Below are positions 10,501-17,253 of a DNA stretch of 64,000 bases, piece by piece. The stretch's first letter is position 1. Every line of letters starts with the position of its first letter. Both the position numbers and the translations under genes were made by a program. The DNA comes from DASWZN01 sp963841635 (GTDB lineage: Bacteria; Acidobacteriota; Terriglobia; Bryobacterales; Bryobacteraceae). Where the stretch lies: contig CAWJDO010000002.1 in assembly GCA_963841635.1 (NCBI GenBank), forward strand, positions 5,146,001 to 5,210,000. The letters run 5' to 3'. The notes below the pieces were generated by a model, which saw nothing but the letters and a program-made list of their open reading frames with translations, was not told the origin of the DNA and searched no databases.

Positions 10501-10669
10501 AAAGACCCGGTGCCGTGCCAAGGATCTCGACCTGCACGTTCGTCACATCGGGAAAGGCGTCGAGGGGGAGCTGCACGTACGAATAGATCCCGAACGCGAC
10601 GAGAGCCAGCACCCCGAGAAGAACGAAACCCCTGTGTCTCAGGGTTTGGGCGATGAGCGTCTCAAGCAT
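7562..10669 (-). CDS. Heavy-metal efflux RND pump, inner-membrane subunit (CzcA/CusA family)
   Basis: A 1035-residue protein with the full RND plan: helix 1, a large porter domain, helices 2-7, a second porter domain and helices 8-12. The opening (PLDAFPDVTNVQVEI, then GLSALEIERFVTYPIE) is characteristic of heavy-metal (HME) rather than drug RND pumps. It should export a metal cation from periplasm or cytoplasm, driven by protons, with the adaptor and outer-membrane channel encoded just upstream. The helix-4 signature near residues 400-415 reads SIGMILDPTIIQVEN. It keeps the proton-relay Asp and Glu-Asn but differs from the standard zinc (DFG-x3-DGA) and copper (AIG-x3-DAA) forms, so the metal is not predictable. 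The start is 3 bases after the adaptor's stop. Confidence 0.95.
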   Translation of the reverse strand: MLETLIAQTLRHRGFVLLGVLALVAFGIYSYVQLPLDAFPDVTNVQVEILGTAPGLSALEIERFVTYPIENAMRGLPDVDQMRSITKFGLSVVTIVFKDSVDIYFARQLVFQRLEEASSSVPSSVSVTMGPIATAMGEVYQYTLQGPPTPACPEARRRYLADVRTLQEWVVTPLLKSVPGVNEINSFGGYFRQYQVLVDPAKLVAYNLTLDDVYETIAKSNENVGGNVLDRFDEQYIVRGVGLMKSEDDIRNVVVAARAGTPVFVRDVAEVQIGEAVRQGAALLNGETEAVGGIVMMLRGGNGRAVVQAVKEKVKEINESNTLPPGMKIVPYYDRSEIVASSVGTVAKALLEGSILVVLILYLMLRGLRGAAVVIVSLPLALFLTFIVMKNVGLDANLMSLGGLAVSIGMILDPTIIQVENVQRRLSEQGNSARTLSTVLKAVQEVLKPSIFGELIIATTFLPILSLQGLEGKMFGPLALTVVIALLSSLVLSVFVIPVLCAFVLRAGPKKESIFMRGARTSYRRFLGWAMKNRVVVLSAAGVALIAALFVVPRLGTEFIPVMDEGAFDMDVQLLPGISLDKALDLTNLIEKKLKAFPELTTVISRTGQTGIALEARGVDKTGFTGILLPRSEWKTASDRDQLTEKMRQAISTIPGVAFSFSQPIQCRIDELVAGTRAQLIVKVFGDDMEVLGRKADEIGAALRDIRGTADLVVERVGGQPYLSINIDRSKIARHGVNVSDVLHIVEISVGGKAATKFYEENRAFDVAVRYPAEYRSSVETIGNTLVPTRDGYNVPLSQLANIEVVQGPVQVSRENGLRRIGIEINIHDRDIGSYVAEARGVIRRKVNLPTGYHTTWGGQFENQQRAMSRLMIIAPIAVGLILLLLLITFKSVRLAMLVIFNLPFALIGGVLALYASGLYLSVPASVGFIVLFGVAVLNGVVLVSRIAQLRDEGVSVEEAVAQGSEDRLRPVLMTASIAIFSLIPMLFATGPGSEIQRPLATVVVGGLATSTFLTLVLLPTLYRWFERRADVEAI

Positions 10670-10672
10670 GGC

Positions 10673-11974
10673 TTAATCCCCTTTCTCCGCGATGAGATGC
10701 TTGAGAAACTCGGTCTTCACAATGAAGCTCCCTTGGGTTACGACCGGCTCGCCTTCACTAAGCCCGGAACGAATCTCGCTGTAGCCCTGGCTCTCGACAC
10801 CTGTCTGCACCTCGCGCTTGCGGAAGGTGGTTCCGGAACTACGCACAAACACAACCGGCCGGCCGTCAATCTGCTGTACGGATGAACTCGGAATGACTAG
10901 CATGGGGATCGTTTTCGCGATGGGTATGTCCACGGTCGCGAACATCTCCAGCTTGAGCAGGGCGCTCTCGTTTCGTACCAGGCACCGCACTTTCGCCGTC
11001 CGCGTTTTGGGGTCGATCACGTCAGCCACGTTGACGATCTTTCCTGCGAACGTCGCCTGGGGATAAGAGCCTACTCGCACCCGAACCGCCTGGCCAGTCT
11101 GGATCTGAGCAAGATCCTTCTCGTACACATCCGCCAGAACCCAGACGGATGACATGTCGGTGATTGCGAGCAGTTCCGTTCCCTGTTCCACGACCTCGCT
11201 TCCCACGGCGTGCTGACTCGTGACGATGCCGGCGAAGGGCGCCCTCAAGGTGCTGTGAGACATGGTGTGCCCGGATGACGCCTGCTCCGCCGCCAGCTTT
11301 GCGAGGTCGCGGTCAGTCCATCCGAAACGGTGAATCTGCTCCGCGACCTTGGACACGGCCGCACTGGCTCCAGCGGTCTTCGCCTCGGCGTCCTTAACCT
11401 CGGCTTCGTGAAGGTCATGCGTGGTTTGAGCGATTGCCCCCACCTTTAACATCTCCCGGCTGCGTTCCAGTATCTTTTTCTTGACTTCGAGATCGGTGAG
11501 GCTTCGACGAAGTTCGGCCTGCGCGCCCTGATACTCGCCAATCCCGATTCCGAGTTCGATGTTGTCGTATTCGATCAAAGGGTCGCCCGCGGATACGCGA
11601 TCCCCCAATCTGGCGAAGACCTTCTCGATCAGGCCGCGCGCCAAGGTCCGTACGTGGGCCACTCGGGCAGGATCCTCGCTGACAACGCCGGTGGCCGAAA
11701 GCGATCCCTGCAAGCTGCGCACGACCGCAGGTTCGACGGCTATGCCAACATCCTTCTGGCTCGCTGGACCGATCTCAACGACATCGGACACGACCTCAGT
11801 CCCGGCAGGCTTGGCCGGTGCTGACGAATGCGCCGAAGGAGCGCGGCCGCCGAATATCGAATACAGAAAAGCGCCCAGGAGAATGCCCAACACCAGAGCA
11901 AGGGCGATAAGCAATCGGGCAATCCCTGAAATGCGGACGAGTGGCGTGGGTGCGTTTTCGTGATGAGTTTCCAT
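10673..11974 (-). CDS. RND efflux periplasmic adaptor (membrane fusion protein, CusB/CzcB type)
   Basis: A 433-residue adaptor that links the RND pump to the outer-membrane channel. One N-terminal anchor helix (about 12-38, LLIALALVLGILLGAFLYSI) is followed by the broken lipoyl/barrel-sandwich halves. Between them is an alpha-hairpin coiled coil (about 140-230, rich in E, A, K and L; LRRSLTDLEVKKKILERSRE). The beta-barrel and membrane-proximal domains follow (LRAPFAGIVTSQHAVGSEV; VWVLADVYEKDLAQIQTGQ). No His- or Met-rich metal-binding tail is visible. The ATG overlaps the stop of the outer-membrane gene by one base (TAATG), so the pair is translationally coupled. The system order is channel, adaptor, pump. 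Confidence 0.94.
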   Translation of the reverse strand: METHHENAPTPLVRISGIARLLIALALVLGILLGAFLYSIFGGRAPSAHSSAPAKPAGTEVVSDVVEIGPASQKDVGIAVEPAVVRSLQGSLSATGVVSEDPARVAHVRTLARGLIEKVFARLGDRVSAGDPLIEYDNIELGIGIGEYQGAQAELRRSLTDLEVKKKILERSREMLKVGAIAQTTHDLHEAEVKDAEAKTAGASAAVSKVAEQIHRFGWTDRDLAKLAAEQASSGHTMSHSTLRAPFAGIVTSQHAVGSEVVEQGTELLAITDMSSVWVLADVYEKDLAQIQTGQAVRVRVGSYPQATFAGKIVNVADVIDPKTRTAKVRCLVRNESALLKLEMFATVDIPIAKTIPMLVIPSSSVQQIDGRPVVFVRSSGTTFRKREVQTGVESQGYSEIRSGLSEGEPVVTQGSFIVKTEFLKHLIAEKGD

Positions 11975-13254
11975 TACTCGGCTCCTGATCCAATCGCGCT
12001 GGCCAGCTCGTACAAGCTGATGCGCTCGTCGAAGAGGGCTTGATTGTAGATGCGCAGGGCGTCTCGATAGGTCCTTTGAGCGTCCAAATACTCGATGAGG
12101 GTTGCACCTCCGAGATTGTAGGCCGCGAGAGTAACCTTGCTCGTATTCTCGGCTTTCACGAGGTGCTGGGTCCGGATGTATTCGACCCTTTGCCGATTGA
12201 TTTCTACGGCATTGTAGGCTTGCTGAACTTCGAGCTGCATCTGTTTTTGGAGGGTAGCCTCCAGGTTAGCGGACCGTTTCTGCTCGGCGTCGGCCCGCAG
12301 GATGCTGCCCTGGTTCCGGTTGAAAATGTGCAACGGCATTGTCACACCGAGAACATAGCTGTTGTCGAGGCCACTTCGTTTGTAGCCGCCGCCAACGGTG
12401 AGATTCGGAGACTGCAACGCGCGCTGCAATCGCGTTTCGGTGTCGCTCCGGGCCCTCTGCTGGAGCGCTGAGGCGATGTCCGGCCTTTTCTGCGAGGCGA
12501 TGCGGAGCAGTTCATACAACGGGGCTCGCGGGGGCAGCCCTGATTCGGGGATCTGATCGGATACCGGCAGCGCGGCAGTCACTTCTAAGTCCTGTGAAAG
12601 GTCGGGTGCATTCAGTAATGCCAGGAGCAAGCTTCTGGCATTGCGCAACATGAGGTCGGCTTGGAAGACGTCGTCCTGGAACCGAAGCTTCTCGACCTCA
12701 ATTCGATTCAAGTCCAACGCGGAGATGTCGCCTTGCTTGAAACGCACGCGATTGAGATCGATCATTCGCTGAGCCTGCTCCAATATCGAGCGGGACGTCT
12801 CCAGGTTCGCCCTGGCCAGGACCATGCTCGAGAACGCGCGTTCGACCTCCAGTACTATTCGGCGGACCTGATCCTGGTGCGCCAGTCTCTGCGCTTCGAC
12901 CGCTTGCCCAGCGGCTTTGCTGCGCAACTCGCGCCGCCCCGCTCTTTCGATTTCGTAATCGAATCGAAGCGTGATTTCCTGCGTCTCGAAAAACCGTCCT
13001 GGGTTGGTGCGTAGGGGGAAGTCTTCCTGCTGGACGGTTACGGCAGGATTCGGCCGCTGCTTCGCCGTCACCCAATCTCCCTCGAGCGCCTCGATGTCGT
13101 TTTTGGCGGCTGCCAGCAAGGGATTGCGGCTGACGGCCAGGCGGATCGCCTCCTCCAGAGTCAACCGCGACGGAATGACTACATCCTCCGCCTGAAGGCA
13201 TGAGGAACTCACGATCAAGGCGGTCACAATCCAAAGAAAAGGGCGAAAGAGCAT
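11974..13254 (-). CDS. TolC-like outer-membrane efflux protein (CusC/CzcC type)
   Basis: A 426-residue outer-membrane factor providing the exit duct of the tripartite pump. I place the start at ATG 13254, which gives a clean signal peptide (MLFRPFLWIVTALIVSSSCLQA) cut near residue 23; the open frame extends 27 codons upstream without a better signal. Two outer-efflux repeats are recognisable: TLEEAIRLAVSRNPLLAAAKNDIEALEGD at the front of the first, and the LYELLRIASQKRPDIASALQQ segment of the second. Long amphipathic helices lie between them. A Cys near the signal cleavage region lacks a good lipobox, so lipidation is doubtful. Confidence 0.93.
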   Translation of the reverse strand: MLFRPFLWIVTALIVSSSCLQAEDVVIPSRLTLEEAIRLAVSRNPLLAAAKNDIEALEGDWVTAKQRPNPAVTVQQEDFPLRTNPGRFFETQEITLRFDYEIERAGRRELRSKAAGQAVEAQRLAHQDQVRRIVLEVERAFSSMVLARANLETSRSILEQAQRMIDLNRVRFKQGDISALDLNRIEVEKLRFQDDVFQADLMLRNARSLLLALLNAPDLSQDLEVTAALPVSDQIPESGLPPRAPLYELLRIASQKRPDIASALQQRARSDTETRLQRALQSPNLTVGGGYKRSGLDNSYVLGVTMPLHIFNRNQGSILRADAEQKRSANLEATLQKQMQLEVQQAYNAVEINRQRVEYIRTQHLVKAENTSKVTLAAYNLGGATLIEYLDAQRTYRDALRIYNQALFDERISLYELASAIGSGAE

Positions 13255-13350
13255 AAATAAGAATCCAAGAACAGCATTGATCGAAAGGCGCCCGACCGCA
13301 TTCGCGAGCGGCGCGCCGACATACGGCCTAGTCAAATCCAGGGGGTGAGA

Positions 13351-13752
13351 TCAGCAGCGGAGGGAAGTGGTGGATGGTGGGGAGTCGATCGTTTCGACCC
13401 GCCGTTCAAACGGAATCAAAGATGCATCCGCGTCCGCCAACGGAGCGACTGACGACACGGAGAGCACGGCAGAGCAACCGAAGCTGGCCAGTGTCGACGG
13501 ATCCGGCTGAGCGTTCCTCATTGCGAGTGCTGGGACGACCGGAAAGTCCGTGCAGCCTCGACAAGGGCTTGGCTGCGCGATCGACGGAGCGGAGCCACCA
13601 GAGCCGGGCACGCAACACAGAGTCGCCCAATCCTCAACCGCGTCGTGACCGGTGGGAGAGACGCAGACAACTTTGGACACGTCGGATCCCACCGCGAGCA
13701 GCAGCGCCGCCGCGAGTAGCCGAACCAGAGATGCTCTGCCAGTCCGAATCAC
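13351..13752 (-). CDS. Small secreted cysteine-rich protein heading the efflux operon
   Basis: A 133-residue protein with a likely signal peptide (RLLAAALLLAVGSDVSK) followed by a cysteine pattern: VVCVSPTGHDAVEDW, then ATLCC, then CRGCTDFPV. The opening, where a Cys-Val-x5-Gly-His motif precedes a Cys-Cys pair and a Cys-x2-Cys, resembles short proteins I recall upstream of CusCBA-type operons in several phyla, though I cannot confirm a family. It lies 96 bases upstream of the outer-membrane factor in the same direction and is probably the first gene of the operon. It could be a periplasmic metal binder or sensor. It has no matched functional motif, and the opposite strand is also open here. 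Confidence 0.6.
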   Translation of the reverse strand: MIRTGRASLVRLLAAALLLAVGSDVSKVVCVSPTGHDAVEDWATLCCVPGSGGSAPSIAQPSPCRGCTDFPVVPALAMRNAQPDPSTLASFGCSAVLSVSSVAPLADADASLIPFERRVETIDSPPSTTSLRC

Positions 13753-13824
13753 GAAGAGGCCATTCTATCAGGTTGCGTAGAGTGCGTTTCCGGTCCCCCA
13801 GACCGATCCGACCAGCTCAAGGCC

Positions 13825-13947
13825 TTGGGCAATTTTGGGCAATGCGCGACGGCAGCGGCGGGAGCCATGGCATTCCCGGCAACGAACAGTCCGCAAGTTG
13901 CAGAGCGCCAATGGGGATGACGGGTTCGAATCCCACCCTCACCGCCA
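13825..13947 (+). repeat. Att-like 123-bp repeat, copy A, ending in the tRNA-Ser 3' end
   Basis: The last 26 bases (13922-13947) are identical to 7298-7323 of tRNA-Ser, from the T-arm to CCA. The preceding 97 bases are repeated at 16782-16878, and the two 123-base copies align without gaps with 8 differences (about 93% identity). The unit starts with TTGGGCAATTTTGGGCAATG, itself a short tandem repeat. The rest of 13753-14196 has no supported gene. It holds TGAAAACAC at about 14028 facing GTGTTTTCA at about 14092, and a second copy of the ACCGTGGGTGGC element at 14050. The arrangement is that of an integration-site end. Confidence 0.85.
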
Positions 13948-14196
13948 AGATATTGAAAATAAACAAGATATGCTGAGTTTACGTGTCCTGTTTGCGTGCG
14001 CTCTATCACTCTTCTAAGTCCCAAGCCGCTGAAAACACTCAGGTAATGTACCGTGGGTGGCGATTGAACCCTCACCGCCTCGCCTTGCATTGTGTTTTCA
14101 GGTATTTGTACCTTGGTCTGGAGCGCGCTTGGGCAATGAGTCCCGAGGACTTCAGCGCTCCAAGAGGGCTGCGAGAACTCGTGGGATCGATGAGGC

Positions 14197-15966
14197 ATGA
14201 GCTCACTCTCGAAAGCGATGAATGACGCCGTTATCCGCCGCTTGGCCGGCGACCGAGCGTACCAGCGGGGTCACGACTATTACCAGGCCGGCCGCGTCGA
14301 GGACCTCGAAGACCAGGCAGGTTGCCTTTGCGCGACGGTGCGAGGCAACCAAGCGTACACCGTAACGCTGTGTGCGGAAGAGGGCGTCCTCGACTATTCC
14401 TGCGACTGCCCGATGGGTGCCGACGGCGTGTTCTGCAAACACTGCGTTGCCGCCGCCGTCGCTTACTTGAATCGCAAGGCTGAACCGGAGACCGCAGCAG
14501 CCCGCCGCAAGGTCAAGGAAATTACGCTGGCAGACGCGGCGAAGATCCTCCGGGACGAGGGCAAGGACGCGTTGACGCGAATGGTGCTTGAGTGGGCCCG
14601 GGACGACGAGCGGCTGCACGAGCGCCTTCTGCAATACGCGGCGCGGCGGTCGGGCCCGGAGAGCGGCGTCGCGGCAGCCATGCGCGCCTTCGAAAAGGCC
14701 GTGCGCGTTCACAGCTACGTTGGCTACCGCGAGGCGTCCGCGTGGGCGCGCGAGGTGGACGGCGCCATTGACAACATTTCGCGATTGCTGGAAGACGGGC
14801 AGTCCGCGGCTGTAATCGAGATGTGCGAGTCGGCCCTGCGGAAGCTGGTTGGGGCGGCGGGAGCCATAGACGATTCCGACGGCCATCTGAGCGTCCTGCG
14901 GGAGCGTCTACAGGACATCCATTTTCGGGCATGCCAAGGGGCCAAGCCGGATCCCCTATCTCTTGCCGGGCGGCTCTTTGCTTTCGAGTTAAACAGCGAA
15001 CTCGACGTTTTCTACGGAGCCGCCGAGGGGTACGCGAAGATCCTCGGAGCCAAGGGGCTGCGAGAATATCGGCGGCTCGCCGAGGCGGAGTGGGACAAGG
15101 TGCCGGTGAAGACTACGAATTCGGCGGATTCGGAATGGATACGCCACCACCGGATCACGCACATCATGGAATCGCTGGCCAAGGCTTCGGGAGACGTCGA
15201 AGAACTTGTTGCCGTTATGAGCCGCGACTTGTCGCACGCTTATGGCTATCTGAGGATCGCTGAGGTATACCGGGAAGCGCGCCAGCACGATCAGGCCCTG
15301 CTGTGGGCGGAGAAGGGACTGAAGGCCTTTCCTGCGCATACCGATGAGCGGCTGCGGGAGTTTGCGGCGGAAGAGTATCATCGCCGGCGCCGGCACGAGG
15401 ATGCCATGAAGCTCATGTGGACCGAGTTCCTGGAGCGGCCGTACCTGGAGACCTACCGAACGCTGGAACGTCATGCCAGGAAGGCTCGGAGCTGGCCGGC
15501 GTGGCGCGACCGCGCGCTGGCTGAGATCCGCCGGTGCATAGCGGAGGCCAAGAAGGAATCGCGGGGGCAGAGGCGGAGCCGCTGGACGCAGCCCAATGAG
15601 GATCACTCACAATTAGTGGAGATCTTCCTCTACGAGCGCGATCCCGAAGCGGCATGGTGCGAGGCGCAGCAAGGAGGATGCTCACAGGGTCTGTGGCTTC
15701 AACTTGCCGACGCGCGTGCGCAGGACTGCCCCGCTGACGCGGCGCCGATCTACCTCAGACAGGCGGAGGCGTATGTCGCAAGTAGAAGCAATGGGTACTA
15801 CGAAGACGCCGTCAACCTGCTGGTGAAGGCCGCGGCTGCGATGAAGCGAATGAATCGCAGCGAGGAGTTCGTGGGCGCCCTCGAAGCCCTCCGCGTGAAG
15901 TACAAGATCAAGCGTAACTTCATCAAGCTGCTGGTCCAGAGGGAGAAGTCTCTTTATCTCACCTGA
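14197..15966 (+). CDS. SWIM zinc-finger domain protein with alpha-helical repeat tail
   Basis: A 589-residue soluble protein. Residues about 50-90 hold a SWIM zinc finger (YSCDCPMGADGVFCKHCVAA), with the Cys-x-Cys and Cys-x-His ligands in place; such fingers bind DNA or protein partners. The rest (about 100-589) is a long run of helix pairs resembling TPR-like repeats (YLRIAEVYREARQHDQALLW; EEYHRRRRHEDAMKLMWTEF), suggesting a scaffold. Similar SWIM-plus-helical proteins are common but poorly characterised. Translation could begin at ATG 14197 or ATG 14218. It is alone on the + strand within a cassette bounded by two copies of the tRNA 3' end, beside a toxin-antitoxin pair. The cellular role is unknown. 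Confidence 0.9.
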   Translation: MSSLSKAMNDAVIRRLAGDRAYQRGHDYYQAGRVEDLEDQAGCLCATVRGNQAYTVTLCAEEGVLDYSCDCPMGADGVFCKHCVAAAVAYLNRKAEPETAAARRKVKEITLADAAKILRDEGKDALTRMVLEWARDDERLHERLLQYAARRSGPESGVAAAMRAFEKAVRVHSYVGYREASAWAREVDGAIDNISRLLEDGQSAAVIEMCESALRKLVGAAGAIDDSDGHLSVLRERLQDIHFRACQGAKPDPLSLAGRLFAFELNSELDVFYGAAEGYAKILGAKGLREYRRLAEAEWDKVPVKTTNSADSEWIRHHRITHIMESLAKASGDVEELVAVMSRDLSHAYGYLRIAEVYREARQHDQALLWAEKGLKAFPAHTDERLREFAAEEYHRRRRHEDAMKLMWTEFLERPYLETYRTLERHARKARSWPAWRDRALAEIRRCIAEAKKESRGQRRSRWTQPNEDHSQLVEIFLYERDPEAAWCEAQQGGCSQGLWLQLADARAQDCPADAAPIYLRQAEAYVASRSNGYYEDAVNLLVKAAAAMKRMNRSEEFVGALEALRVKYKIKRNFIKLLVQREKSLYLT

Positions 15967-15977
15967 CGTCCTTCCGC

Positions 15978-16436
15978 TCACTGGCTAGAACCGGCGGGTG
16001 CAAGGTCGCGGGGATGGAGTACAGAAATGCCGGGGTATCTCGCGAAATCTCGGTCGTTGAGCGTGAGCAGATGGGAGACTCCGTGTGCCAACATCGCGGC
16101 GACAAGCCGGGCATCATGTACCTGGACGCCCGTTACGGAGTGGGCGACCACCAAACGACGCCACTCCCGATGAACCCGCTCATTGTCCGGCAACAGCCGG
16201 AATCTGCTTTCGATCAACGTGGCGCGCGCGTCGGCTTCGGCCGGCGTCAACCCGAACCCGTTCTTGAGCTGCGGGCGAGTGCACACATTCCAGAACTCGA
16301 CTAGATTCTGCGTGGCGTAACAGAGGGTCTCGCCCTTCTCCGTGAGCGCCCTGACGGCCTTTCGAACCAAGCCGTATTCAGGGTCGTTGGGTTCCACGAA
16401 GCGCAGCAAGATGTTTGTGTCGATCAGGGTCGTCAA
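15978..16436 (-). CDS. PIN-domain ribonuclease toxin (VapC-like)
   Basis: A 152-residue PIN-domain protein, the usual VapC length. Acidic active-site residues are visible: Asp in LIDTNILLRF near the N-terminus, Glu in NLVEFWNVCTRP, Asp in VQVHDARLVAAML and Asp in LLTLNDRDFARY. VapC toxins cleave RNA, often tRNA or rRNA, and are neutralised by a cognate antitoxin. The start codon is TTG (16434-16436), 7 bases after the stop of the upstream antitoxin gene, so the two form one operon. The gene converges on the SWIM gene with an 11-base gap. Confidence 0.9.
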   Translation of the reverse strand: MTTLIDTNILLRFVEPNDPEYGLVRKAVRALTEKGETLCYATQNLVEFWNVCTRPQLKNGFGLTPAEADARATLIESRFRLLPDNERVHREWRRLVVAHSVTGVQVHDARLVAAMLAHGVSHLLTLNDRDFARYPGISVLHPRDLAPAGSSQ

Positions 16437-16443
16437 CCCAGCC

Positions 16444-16707
16444 TCAGTCGTGATCTCTGTAGATGCTCTCGCGGCTGAACGCGGACGACGGCAGGTGAGG
16501 GAGTCCTCTGCCCATCTCAGCCAGAGCGTCGAGTGCGGCCTCGATTTCCTGGAGCTTGGCCGGATGCGGGGCCTCGGTTCCGGCGAGGTCCTCTATCACC
16601 CTCTGGAGATACGCGTCGAGCGCCACGCCTCTCGCGCGCGCCTGGGCGGCCAGATTCGCCTCGACATCGGGTTTGAGCTCAAGCCTTACGGTCATGGCCA
16701 CCTTCAT
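16444..16707 (-). CDS. Antitoxin of the PIN toxin, ribbon-helix-helix-like
   Basis: An 87-residue protein starting at ATG 16707 (MKVAM; a second ATG at 16695 is possible). The open frame continues far upstream through the att-like repeat, but that part is not coding. The N-terminal beta-strand plus two helices (MTVRLELKPDVEANLAAQ, then GVALDAYLQRVIEDL) look like a ribbon-helix-helix DNA-binding fold. The C-terminal part would wrap the toxin. It directly precedes the PIN gene, as expected for a vapBC-type operon that represses its own promoter. No operator palindrome was identified. Confidence 0.82.
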   Translation of the reverse strand: MKVAMTVRLELKPDVEANLAAQARARGVALDAYLQRVIEDLAGTEAPHPAKLQEIEAALDALAEMGRGLPHLPSSAFSRESIYRDHD

Positions 16708-16781
16708 TATCTCATCGATTCGATGCGGCCGAGTTCTGGAGGATGGCGGGGCTCGCAGCAGCCGCAGCCTGCGCCCAGCAT

Positions 16782-16904
16782 TTGGGCAATTTTGGGCAAT
16801 GCGCGACGGCAAGGGCGGGAGCCATGGCATCCCCGGCAACGAACCGTCTGTAAGTTGCAGAGCGCCAATGGGGCTGGCGGGTTCGAATCCCACCCTCACC
16901 GCCA
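16782..16904 (+). repeat. Att-like 123-bp repeat, copy B, ending in the tRNA-Ser 3' end
   Basis: This is the second copy of the 123-base unit, in the same orientation as 13825-13947 and without gaps. Bases 16879-16904 equal the tRNA-Ser 3' end. It closes the SWIM/toxin-antitoxin cassette and opens the envelope cassette. After it, TTATTGAAA and ACTTACGTG resemble bases following copy A, and TGAAAACAGG occurs near 16975. The surrounding 16708-17253 contains no supported gene. Confidence 0.85.
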
Positions 16905-17015
16905 TGTTATTGAAACAACTAGACTTACGTGCGCTGCCACCACCGATCCCAACCATCGGACGGCCCTATCTACCTGAAAACAGGCAAGCCGGGTGAGGGT
17001 GGATATACGGACTCC

Positions 17016-17040
17016 TGCTGCAAAGCAGCACTGTCCTTTT
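17016..17040 (+). terminator. Small hairpin followed by a T-rich stretch
   Basis: TGCTGC-AAA-GCAGCA (17016-17030) is followed within ten bases by CCTTTT. It could end a transcript read on the + strand, but no + strand gene lies directly upstream, so its relevance is uncertain. Confidence 0.3.
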
Positions 17041-17175
17041 CAATGGCTTAGGAGCGTGATCGCAATCCAATCGTAATGGACTTCGCTCCGCTCGCTTCCT
17101 TCGGGATTGCAGCAAGGAGGCTGACCGCACTCGAACCGGTGCCTGCGGCCATGCGTTGGTGAAGAAGGGGGAGGC

Positions 17176-17219
17176 CGCGCTGCCGGCAATCCCCCAACTC
17201 CCAGGTTGCCGGCAGCGCG
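17176..17219 (-). terminator. Strong stem-loop after the OmpA-family gene
   Basis: CGCGCTGCCGGCAA (17176-17189) and TTGCCGGCAGCGCG (17206-17219) form a perfect 14-base stem with a 16-base loop. It begins 35 bases past the stop of the minus-strand OmpA gene. There is no T-run, so it may slow or end transcription by structure or protect the mRNA 3' end. Confidence 0.6.
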
Positions 17220-17253
17220 AGCCCAACGCCTGATTTAAGGCGCCGCCCCGGCC

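Noticed and set aside
13749..14198. Minus-strand frame reading GGEGGIRTRHP through att-like copy A.
   Set aside because: This reading is the reverse of a tRNA 3' end, a familiar annotation artefact; the region is a repeat, not a gene.
16708..16956. Upstream extension of the antitoxin frame through att-like copy B.
   Set aside because: It runs through the tRNA-derived repeat and lacks protein-like conservation; ATG 16707 gives a normal antitoxin length.
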